From contig JBJXFY010000306.1 in the NCBI GenBank assembly GCA_046155815.1, positions 1 to 20,734 on the forward strand: a stretch of DNA of 20,734 bases. The letters run 5' to 3'. Of the stretch, positions 1 to 6,900 are shown piece by piece. The notes under the pieces are model-generated. The model did not search any database, was not told the DNA's origin, and was given only the letters and a program-made list of their open reading frames with translations. The number at the start of each line of letters is the position of its first letter. Position 1 is the stretch's first letter. Source of the DNA: JBJXFY01 sp046155815. Lineage in GTDB: Bacteria; Verrucomicrobiota; Verrucomicrobiia; Limisphaerales; CAIMTB01. Both the position numbers and the translations under genes were made by a program.

Positions 1-280
1 AGGCCGGCGTTGGCTCAGCCGTCACAGCCCGCTGCGGGGATGCTCCGGCTTCGCCGCCTTGGCCACGGCCAAAATCCCTCGCCGCAGGACCCCACGCAGT
101 TTTCAGACCGGCTCCCGGGAAGATGAGGCCGAGGAGTCCTTGCGGACGGCCACCATTGTATTCCGCTTCTGCAAAATGGGGTGCAGGCACTGCCTGCTCG
201 GCGGTGAGCCAGAGCTTGGCCTCGAAGCCCAGGTTGGCGGTGGAGTCTCTGGCGCGGGCGGTGGTTTTGGTGCGGGGCAT
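1..280 (-). pseudogene. hsdM relic A: N-terminus of a type I restriction methyltransferase, altered after about 50 residues, runs off left edge
   Basis: Reading down from an ATG at 280, the frame stays open to the window edge. The first residues look like a classic HsdM start: MPRTKT, then ANLGFEAKLWLTAE, then AEYN and LGLIF. Intact members of the family read roughly NLGFEAKLW-TADKLR-(N)[21 protein letters not shown] (my recollection of the family pattern). Here the stretch between LTA and AEY, and the residues before LGLIF, are replaced by a patch also found in relic B. After LGLIF the sequence departs completely (PGAGLKTAWGP...) and no SAM-binding or NPPF motif follows within the window. 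The ATG sits 2 nt after the TGA that ends relic B, so the two relics follow one another like an operon. A functional enzyme is not supported by what is visible; the remainder, if any, is beyond position 1. Confidence 0.6.
121..210. repeat. ~90 bp dispersed repeat, copy A (inside hsdM relic A)
   Basis: This aligns without gaps to 501-590, with about 13 mismatches by eye (roughly 85% identity), while the sequences on either side are unrelated at DNA level. It contains the near-perfect palindrome GCAGGCACTGCCTGC (about 184-198) and the imperfectly self-complementary stretch GGCCGAGGAGTCCTTGCGG. Read on the minus strand within the relic frame it gives AVPAPHFAEAEYNGGRPQGL. It may be a small palindromic mobile element or a gene-conversion patch. 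Confidence 0.7.
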
Positions 281-282
281 GA

Positions 283-651
283 TCAGGGAGTCGTGAGCCT
301 ACGGTAATTCTTCATGCCGACGTTCTCGGCTTCGGGGCGGTTGAGCAGCTAATCGAACCGCGCTTCGGCGGGCAGATAGAGGATGCCCTCGGCGTGGTAG
401 GCGGCGGGCTCATCCAGCCGGGAACTGCGTCGAGGCGACGCAGCCACCTTCTCCAGCCTGGCGCGCTGGGCGGCGAAGCGGACTTCGGCGAAGCGCAGGA
501 AGGTGAGGCCGAGGAGTCCTTGTGGACGGCCACCAGTGAAATCCGTTTCGGCAAGTTGGGGTGCAGGCACTGCCTGCCCGGCGGCGGACCCGAGGCGCTT
601 TTCGAGGGCGGCGTTGCCGGTGTCCTTTTCGGATGGGGCGATCCAGTGCAA
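283..651 (-). pseudogene. hsdM relic B: N-terminus of a second, different HsdM, with an in-frame TAG and early truncation
   Basis: The frame starts at TTG (651) and reads HWIAPSEKDTGNAALEKRL, then the repeat patch AVPAPQLAETDFTGGRPQGL, then LGLTFLRFAEVRFAAQRA, and later DEPAAYHAEGILYLPAEARF. This matches the N-terminal helical region of a HsdM subfamily distinct from relic A (family pattern: ALEKRLW-AADQ..., VLGLIFLRFAEVRF, AAYHAEGVLYLP-EARFDYLLNLPE). The codon after ARFD is TAG at 349-351, where the family usually has Tyr. Reading through it, LLNRPEAENVG still looks HsdM-like. The homology then stops and a TGA comes at 283-285. The methyltransferase domain is absent. A GGAG-like stretch lies about 8-12 nt upstream of the TTG, but it cannot rescue the gene. 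Confidence 0.65.
501..590. repeat. ~90 bp dispersed repeat, copy B (inside hsdM relic B)
   Basis: This is the partner of 121-210 and carries the same palindrome GCAGGCACTGCCTGC (about 564-578) and the same GGCCGAGGAGTCCTTG block. It is oriented the same way and lies at the equivalent position (just before the LGLIF/LGLTF motif) of a different hsdM. Confidence 0.7.
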
Positions 652-1044
652 AGACTTGTCTCCTCGGTTCTATGGCGGGCTGACGTCGTTCAGGCGGAAA
701 ATTCGGTCGCTGGAAGCGCACACGATGCGTTTCGGATCGTCAAGCGAAGCCCGGGGTGACCGCCCATTCCTCCCGGCGCTCCGGGCCGGTGCGGCTCCGG
801 GGGACGTGCAGGCGGGGAGGGGGCTAGCTGTGGCGGGGTGGGCGCGGCGGTTGTACGCGGGCCGGGGCCTCGCCATAGCAGGGCCTGGCCGGCCTGAGCG
901 GGCGCTTCCCGGCGGCCGGGAAGGGCCGCTACGGCGGCGACCGCACGGAGTACGAAAAGGCCGGCGGCACCCGCAAAAGCGAGCGCCGGCGGCGCACGCC
1001 CAAGGCCCCGGCGGCGGCCAAACCCTGAAGGGCGGGTCTGTGGC
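652..1044. other. Degenerate stretch with no intact gene
   Basis: No convincing complete gene is visible. On the minus strand, 670-744 encodes a plausible C-terminal tail (LDDPKRIVCASSDRIFRLND followed by VSPP and a TAG). Further upstream the same frame turns into low-complexity Arg/Pro/Ala sequence, so it looks like the end of a lost gene whose family I do not recognise. A weak tandem similarity with a 45 nt period (about 812-838 and 857-883) lies in the same stretch. Confidence 0.35.
879..1028 (+). pseudogene. Possible C-terminal remnant of an unrecognised basic protein
   Basis: The frame opens after a TAG at 876-878 and ends at TGA 1026-1028. The last ~40 codons (GKGRYGGDRTEYEKAGGTRK, then SERRRR, ending PKAPAAAKP) have the composition of a genuine basic, Ala/Pro/Lys-rich protein tail. 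There is no start codon or upstream domain in frame. I do not recognise the family. It may instead be chance coding in GC-rich DNA. Confidence 0.25.
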
Positions 1045-1100
1045 TGGGTAGGGCCGGCTCTCCGGGCCGGCCGGCGCGGTCAGAGACGACGTCCTACCCA
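1045..1100. repeat. 56 bp miniature inverted-repeat element
   Basis: It is bounded by perfect 8 bp inverted termini: TGGGTAGG at 1045-1052 and CCTACCCA at 1093-1100. The interior is GC-rich (GGCCGG and CCGGCC words) and non-coding. It could be a REP- or MITE-like element; no target-site duplication is obvious. Confidence 0.5.
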
Positions 1101-1152
1101 CGGCAGAGCGGGGCGCCGGGGATGCTGGACGCCGCGGTGTTTCGGCCGCCCC

Positions 1153-1215
1153 GGCTCGTGGAACTCGCCGCTCCGAAGGGAAATGGTGGTGGGCTCGTAG
1201 AACTCGACCCTCCGA
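1153..1215. repeat. Two tandem copies of a 24 bp unit, 39 bp apart
   Basis: Copy 1 (1153-1176) begins GGCTCGTGGAACTCGCC and copy 2 (1192-1215) begins GGCTCGTAGAACTCGAC. They match at 21 of 24 positions. The pair lies immediately downstream (on the minus strand) of the truncated prfC end. Confidence 0.55.
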
Positions 1216-1238
1216 CGGTCACGCCATTGCGTGCCGTC
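1214..1238. repeat. Hairpin at the prfC truncation point
   Basis: GACGG-T-CACGC (1214-1224) pairs with GCGTGCCGTC (1229-1238) across a CATT loop. This gives a 10 bp stem with one bulged T. It overlaps the last codons and the stop of the truncated prfC. It could act as a terminator stem, but there is no following T-run; it more likely belongs to the repeat cluster that broke the gene. Confidence 0.5.
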
Positions 1239-2070
1239 CCTGCGGTGCTGCGGAGTACTTGAGGAAGCTGTCGAGCAGGAGCTGTACGCCGAAGTTGTTC
1301 ACGCCGGAGCCGAAGAACACGGGCGTCAGCTTCCCGGCCAGCACGGCCGCGTGGTCGAACTCCGCGCCGGCCAGCTCGATCATCTCGATCTGCTCGCGGA
1401 CGGTCGCGTAGGTGGCTTCGTCGAGCTTTTCGCGGACGAGCGGGTCGTCGAGGCCGGTGACATTCACGGCGGCGCGGTACTTGCCGCCCACGACGCGCTC
1501 GAAGAGGTGAACCTTCTTCTCCGCGCGGTCGTACACGCCGCGGAAGTCGGCGCCGTTGCCCAGCGGCCAGTTCATCGCGCAGGACCTGATGCCCAGCACG
1601 GCCTCCAGCTCGTCCAGCAGCCGGATCGGATCCTGCGCGGGCCGGTCGAGCTTGTTCATGAAGGTGAAGATCGGCACGCCGCGGCGGGCGCAGACCTCGA
1701 AGAGCTTGCGGGTCTGCGCCTCCACGCCCTTGCCGGCGTCAATGACCATGATCACCGCGTCCACGGCGGTGAGCACGCGGTAGGTGTCCTCGGAGAAGTC
1801 CTTGTGGCCGGGCGTGTCGAGCAGGTTGATGCGGTAGCCGGCGTAGTCGAACTGGAGGACGGTCGAGCTGATCGAGATGCCGCGCTTCTTCTCCAGCTCC
1901 ATCCAGTCGGAGGTGGTGGCGCGCTGGTCCTTGCGGGCGGTGACCGAGCCGGCGAGCTGCACCGCGCCGCCGTAGAGCAGCAGCTTCTCGGTCAGCGTCG
2001 TCTTGCCGGCGTCCGGATGCGAGATGATCGCAAAGGTGCGGCGGCGCTGGATTTCTTCCTCGAACGTCAC
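1219..2070 (-). pseudogene. prfC: Peptide chain release factor 3 (RF3), truncated after the G domain
   Basis: RF3 is the GTPase that removes RF1/RF2 from the ribosome after termination. Starting at GTG 2070 (VTFEEEIQRRRTF, the family's usual beginning), the motifs appear in order: P-loop SHPDAGKTT (residues ~17-25), switch region GISISSTV, DTPGHKDF (~85-92) and NKLD (~139-142). The FFGSGVNNFGVQLLLDSFLK segment that leads into domain II follows. The frame then ends after APQGRHAMA at ~283 residues; RF3 is normally about 520-530 residues, so the beta-barrel domain II and domain III are missing. The last codons lie in a hairpin and repeat cluster, and the missing half is nowhere in the window. 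An upstream GTG at 2106 would add 12 residues with no family likeness. The MOSC gene ends just upstream on the same strand (57 nt before this start). Identity is certain; loss of function is inferred. Confidence 0.85.
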
Positions 2071-2127
2071 AGGGCGGCCAGTGTGCCGGGAAACCGGTCC
2101 GGGCACAAAGGCGGGCCGGCGTGCGGC

Positions 2128-2676
2128 TCAGCCGGCCAGCTTCTCCACCACGTCCCCCACCGCCACGTCGCCGGCCTCAACCACGCGGGCGTAGATGCCG
2201 CGCAGGCGATGGTGCTTTCCCGCCGGCGAATTCACGAACTCCAGCGCTTCCGCGCCGTAACGGGCGGAGAACTTTTTGCAGCCGAGGTGGGGCTTGGCGG
2301 TGATCTCGAGCAGCGCGCCGCCGCAGCGGAGGCGGTCGCCCGGCTGGAGATTTTCCACGCCAAGATCGAAGTCCACGTAGAGCTGGTCACCGGCGAGGGC
2401 CCAGCGGTCGCGCGCGGCGGCGATGAGTTCAGCGGCGCGGCTGTTCATGAGCGTGAGCGAGGTGGCCTGCTGTTCCAGGTCGTCCGTGCCGCCGGCAAAA
2501 CGCGCGGCCCAGCGGTCGCCCACGACCCCCTGCGCCGGTTCGAGGCGGGCGCGGTCCAGGTCGGCGCGCTCGTCCGTGCGTGGGCGCGCGACCAGCGCGG
2601 CCACCGTGCCGCGGTCGCGGGGCGCGGCGGCGACGTGCGGCAGGCCGGCCTCGAGTTCGGGGCGGGTGCGGTGCAT
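2128..2676 (-). CDS. MOSC domain-containing protein
   Basis: This is a 182-residue stand-alone MOSC protein (the domain of molybdenum cofactor sulfurase C-termini and YiiM-like proteins, thought to bind sulfur or Moco). Visible features are the GVVGDRW turn (~50-56), LTLMNSRAAELIA (~74-86), ALAGDQLYVDFDL (~93-105), and the conserved-Cys segment KPHLGCKKF with Cys133. NSPAGKHHRLRGIYARVVEAG follows (~149-169). The chosen start is ATG 2676 (MHRTRPELEAGLPHV), which matches the usual N-terminus; a longer frame reaches 2733 but adds atypical sequence. It is divergent from the phosphotriesterase gene (80 bp between starts) and upstream of the broken prfC on the same strand, so the pair may be co-transcribed. 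The exact substrate is not predictable from the sequence. Confidence 0.88.
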   Translation of the reverse strand: MHRTRPELEAGLPHVAAAPRDRGTVAALVARPRTDERADLDRARLEPAQGVVGDRWAARFAGGTDDLEQQATSLTLMNSRAAELIAAARDRWALAGDQLYVDFDLGVENLQPGDRLRCGGALLEITAKPHLGCKKFSARYGAEALEFVNSPAGKHHRLRGIYARVVEAGDVAVGDVVEKLAG

Positions 2677-2756
2677 GGGCGGCAAGCTGCGGCGTTGGGC
2701 AGTCTGCGCAACGCACGGCGCTCGCCCCGCCACTGCCGCTGGGTTACGCTGCCGGT

Positions 2757-3812
2757 ATGAGCGTCCTCCTTTCCCGCCGCGACTTCCTCGCCACCGTTGC
2801 GCTCACGGGCGCCGCGCTGCCCGCCCGCGGCACGCTGACCACCCCGCCGCGTGTCATGACCGTGACCGGCTGGGTGGAGGCGTCGCAGCTCGGTCCGACG
2901 CTGCCGCACGAGCATGTCACCACGGACTTCCTCGGCGCGGAAAAGCTGCCCGCGCCACGCTACGACCGCGACGCCGCCTTCGCCCTCATCCGGCCCGCAT
3001 TTGACGCGCTCGCGGCCCGCGGCGTGAAGACCCTCGCCGAATGCACGCCCGCCCACATCGGTCGGGATGTCCTGCTCCTCAAGCGCCTCAGCGAGGCCAC
3101 CGGCGTCCGCATCCTCACGAACACCGGCTACTACGGCGCGGTGGACAACAAGTTCCTGCCGCGCCATGCCCACACCGAAACCGAGGAGCAGCTCGCCGCC
3201 CGCTGGCTGGGTGAGTGGCGCGACGGCATCGAGGGCACGGGCATCCGCCCGGGCTTCCTCAAGCTGGGCGTGGGCAACGGGAAGCTCCCCGATCTCCATG
3301 CCAAGCTCCTCCGCGCCGCCGGCCGCGTGCATCGCGAGTCCGGCCTGACCGTCGCCGTCCACACCGGCGACGGTGAGGCAGCCCGCGATGAAGTCCGCAT
3401 CCTCGGTGGGATGGGCATCGCGCCCGTGGCCCTCATCTGGGTTCACGCCCAGAACGATCCCGGCCCCATCCAGATCGAACTCGCCCGCCGCGGCGCGTGG
3501 ATCAGCCTCGACGGCTACTCGCTCGCGACACGCAACCCCGAGCGTTACCGGAACATGCTGCTCGCCCACCAGGAGGCCGGCACGCTCGGCCGGGTTCTGA
3601 TTTCGCACGACGATGGCTGGGCCGTGGAGGGCGAGGCCGCGAGCGGGGCGACGCTGAAGCCCTTCGGCAACGGCAACCCGGGACCGTACTCGTCCATCTC
3701 GGAAAGGCTGCTGCCCGACCTGCGCGCGGCTGGCTTCACGGGAGACGAGATCCGCCAGCTCACGGTGCTCAATCCGGCGCAGGCCCTGTCGGTCACGGTG
3801 CGGGCCTTCTGA
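2757..3812 (+). CDS. Phosphotriesterase-family metal-dependent hydrolase with Tat-like signal
   Basis: This is a 351-residue TIM-barrel hydrolase of the PTE (aryldialkylphosphatase/lactonase-like) amidohydrolase family. All expected binuclear-metal ligands are visible: HEH (His51, His53) in LPHEHVTTDF, the bridging Lys169 in GFLKLGV, His202 in VAVHTGDG, His230 in ALIWVHAQND, and Asp285 in ISHDDGW. It starts at ATG 2757 with SRRDFLATVALTGAALPARG, a twin-arginine-like signal (SRRDFL), so folded export to the periplasm is likely. A longer in-frame extension to 2580 is antisense to MOSC and has no family likeness. The real substrate (lactone, phosphoester or other) cannot be told: PTE-fold enzymes from environmental bacteria are more often lactonases or esterases than organophosphate hydrolases. 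It is convergent with the giant gene at 3903. Confidence 0.9.
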   Translation: MSVLLSRRDFLATVALTGAALPARGTLTTPPRVMTVTGWVEASQLGPTLPHEHVTTDFLGAEKLPAPRYDRDAAFALIRPAFDALAARGVKTLAECTPAHIGRDVLLLKRLSEATGVRILTNTGYYGAVDNKFLPRHAHTETEEQLAARWLGEWRDGIEGTGIRPGFLKLGVGNGKLPDLHAKLLRAAGRVHRESGLTVAVHTGDGEAARDEVRILGGMGIAPVALIWVHAQNDPGPIQIELARRGAWISLDGYSLATRNPERYRNMLLAHQEAGTLGRVLISHDDGWAVEGEAASGATLKPFGNGNPGPYSSISERLLPDLRAAGFTGDEIRQLTVLNPAQALSVTVRAF

Positions 3813-3816
3813 CCCG

Positions 3817-3837
3817 GCGGGCAGGCGGGATGCCCGC
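3817..3837. terminator. Hairpin between convergent genes
   Basis: GCGGGCA (3817-3823) pairs perfectly with TGCCCGC (3831-3837) over a 7 nt loop, 4 nt after the stop of the phosphotriesterase gene. It lies in the 90 bp gap facing the 3' end of the giant gene, so it could serve both strands. There is no T-tract, so confidence is limited. Confidence 0.4.
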
Positions 3838-3902
3838 GAGGCAACGAGGGGAAGGGAGATTCCGGCCCCCGCGCCGGCGCGCGTGCTGCTCCTGGGCGAC
3901 GC

Positions 3903-6900
3903 CTACGGGAGTGTGAGGACGCGAAAATAGCGCGTACCGGCCAGACCGGCCGGCACCGCATGGAGGGTCGTCCCGCCCGAGGAAGGAACCTCCACGCCGG
4001 CGTCCGTCCATGCACCGGAGCCGAGCGCGTCGCGCCATTCCACGCGGTAGCGGCGGCCGGGCTCACTGGCCCACGTGAGCCGTACGAGGCCGCCGGGCAG
4101 CATTTCCGGCGCACCGAGCACTGCGGGGGCCGGCCCGGTCGGAGGATTGACGGTGATCCTGAATGTCCGGCTCGCGCTGCGCGCGGGCGCGCCGTTGTCC
4201 GTGACGCGGACGGTGACCGTGTGCTCGCCGGCCTGCGCGGCGGCGGGCGTCCAGGTGAAGCGGCGGTTTGCCTGGTCCAGCGCCGTGCCGGCGGGCACGG
4301 CGCCGACGAAGTCGAACGCCAGCGCCTGTGCGGGCAGGTCCGGATCGGTGACGATCAGGTTCACCACCAGCGGCGTGCCGGCGGCCACGGTCGGGTCGCC
4401 GATCACGGCCATCGTGGGCGGCAGGTTCGCCTCGCGCACGGTGACGGTGAACTGCGCGTTCGTGGAGAGCGCGGGGCTGCCGTTGTCCTGGACGGTCACG
4501 GTGAAGGCGTACACGCCGGGTCCCTGCGCCTCGGTGGGCGTCCATGCGAAGCGGCCCGCGGTGGAGACGGCCGCACCGAGGTTGGCGGGCGTGAGCGACC
4601 AGGCCAGTGACTGGCCGACGTCGGGATCGGCGGCGAGGATGTCGAACGCGGTGGCGGCCAGTTCGTCCACCGTGCGGTCGCCGGGGTGCGTGATCGTGGG
4701 CGTCCGGTTGTCGCCGGTGGCGGTGTTGGCGCCGCCCGGCGTGGGCGACAGCGTGCGGCGGGAGGCCGGCCGGCCGTCCGGCAGGCAGCCCCAGGAAACG
4801 TCCGTGCCGGGCGTCGTCCAGGCGACGTGGTCGAGCACCTCGGCACCGCGGGCGGTGCTGCGCGTGAGCGCGAGCTGCCCGCTTGTGGCGGCGAGGCGGA
4901 AGCCGGCGTGCAGGTGGCCGGGGCCGTTCTCGATCGGTTCGCCGTCGGCCCAGATGCGGAGGAAGCCGCGGGCGGGGACTTCGTTGCCGGCGGGCACGGG
5001 CCACTTGGCCGGCTGCGCGAGGTCGTCGGTGAAGGCGAGGCCGTCGAGCGGCAGCGGCTTGTCGGCCGCGTTGTACAGCTCGAACCACGGCTCGCGCTCG
5101 CCGAGATTGTCCGTTGCGCCGGCCACGTTCTGCGGCAGCACCTCGTTGATCCAGAGCGCGGGCACGGGGTCCAGCTCCGCGGCCACGGAATTCGCCAGGC
5201 CGGGCGTGAAGGCGGCGCGGCGCGTCTCGAGCGCGTCCACGGCCAGGCCGAACACGATGTCCGAGCTGCCGGCGTTCACCTGGTGGACCTCGACGGCGAG
5301 CGTGTTCTCGCCCGCCACGAGGTTCGTGACCGCGACGGTGAACGGCCCCTCGATCACGGCGTTGGGCACGGTGCGGTTGGCCGGGGCGTCGTAGCCCGCG
5401 GCGGTGGCGTCCATGCCGAGGCGGAAAACTTCGCGGCCGTTCAGGTACGCGACCATGCCGTCGTCAATGATCGGGCTGAGCACGAGCGCGGCACCGTCGG
5501 GGCTGCCGTTGAAGGTGAACTTCGTACGGAAGTAGTACGTCATCCGGCCGATGGTCAGCGCGGTGTTCTTGGGTGCGGGCAGCGCGGCGTCCTCGACATG
5601 GAGCAACCCACGGCCCTGCGGCCAGGCGGTGTCGTTGAAGGCGGAATTGGTCCAGCCGCCGACGGGCATCGCCCCCGCCTGCGAATAGCGCCAGAAGTTC
5701 GTCAGGCTGACGACGGGGACGGGCGGGTTGGTGACCGCGCCGGCGACCGCGGCCCAATTGGCGGGACGGGCGTTGTCCTGCGCGGGGTCCATCAACTGCA
5801 GCGACGGGCCGGCTCCGTCCGCCGCGGCGGGCCACGGGGCGCGGTCGCCGTAGGCCACCTCGTCCACGGTTTCCTCGCCGGCGTCGGCGGGGCGCACAAG
5901 GCGGACGAGGCCGCCGTCGCGGCCAAGCGCGCCGGTGTAGGGGCCGACGACGGGCAGGTTGGTGCCGTAGGCGGTGCGGAAAGCGGTGAGGTCGCGGGCG
6001 ATGACGAGGAAGCCGCCGGGCGGGAGGGTGGTGCCGGCGGGGAAAGCGAACTCCGCGCCGCCGGTGAGCCGCCAGAAGGTGAGGTTCCACGTCGCGCCGG
6101 CGGAGGTGTTCGCCAGCTCGATGAACTCGGCGTTGGCCGCGGCCGGATGGTACATGATCTCGCTGATCACGACGCGCACGGCCGGCCGGACGATGACGCG
6201 GAAGGTCTGCGCGGCGGACAGCGGCTGCAAGGCGTCATCGGTCACGCGGACGGTGATCGTGTTGGTGCCGGCGGGCGCGTCCACGGGCACGGGCCAGGTG
6301 AAGACGCCGGTCTGCGGGTCCACCGCGGCGCCGGCGGGCGCGCCGGGGTCGAGGGTGAAGGCAAGCTTCTGCGCAGGCAGATCTACGTCCGCGGCGCGGT
6401 TCGTGAAGGTGACCAGCGTCCCGTCGGGGACCGTGAATTCGGGCACTGCGTCGAGCGTGGGCGCGGTGTTTCTTTCGGTGACGACGATGGAGAAGGCGCG
6501 CGTGCCGCTGAGGCCGCCGGCGCCGGCCTCCGTCGCCCGGGCGATCACGTTGTATGAGCCCGGCCCCTGCGCCTCGGTGGGCGTCCAGGTCAGGTCACCG
6601 GTCGCGGGGTTGAGCGCGAGGCCGGACGGGCCGGCGTCGAGCGAGTAGGTGAGGGCCTTGGGCGGCGTGTCCGGGTCGCGGGCGACGAGCTTCAGCGCGA
6701 ACGGCGCAAGCTCCTCCGCGGTCTGGAGGGACACGGCGTCGAATACGGGCGCATCATCCACCTCCGCGACGTTGACGACGACGTCCGTGAAGGCAAACAG
6801 CGCGGGCACGCCGTTGTCGGTGACACGGACGCGGAGAGTGTAGCTGCCCGGCCCCTGCGCCTCGGCGGGCGTCCAGGTGACGTCGCCCGTGACCGGGTCC

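Noticed and set aside
812..883. 45 nt-period tandem similarity
   Set aside because: About 8 mismatches in 27 positions in very GC-rich DNA; not clearly above chance.
1..1218. Intact defence island or type I restriction system
   Set aside because: Only N-terminal hsdM relics are present. There is no methyltransferase NPPF motif, hsdS, hsdR or other defence gene in the window.
2580..2756. N-terminal extension of the phosphotriesterase frame
   Set aside because: It overlaps the MOSC gene in antisense and lacks family likeness. The SRRDFL signal right after ATG 2757 gives a natural start.
1231..2760. Long plus-strand open frame (509 codons) opposite prfC and MOSC
   Set aside because: It is antisense to clearly recognisable proteins, has an Ala/Gly/Val/Arg/His-biased composition, and no domain. 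It arises from GC-rich codon third positions.
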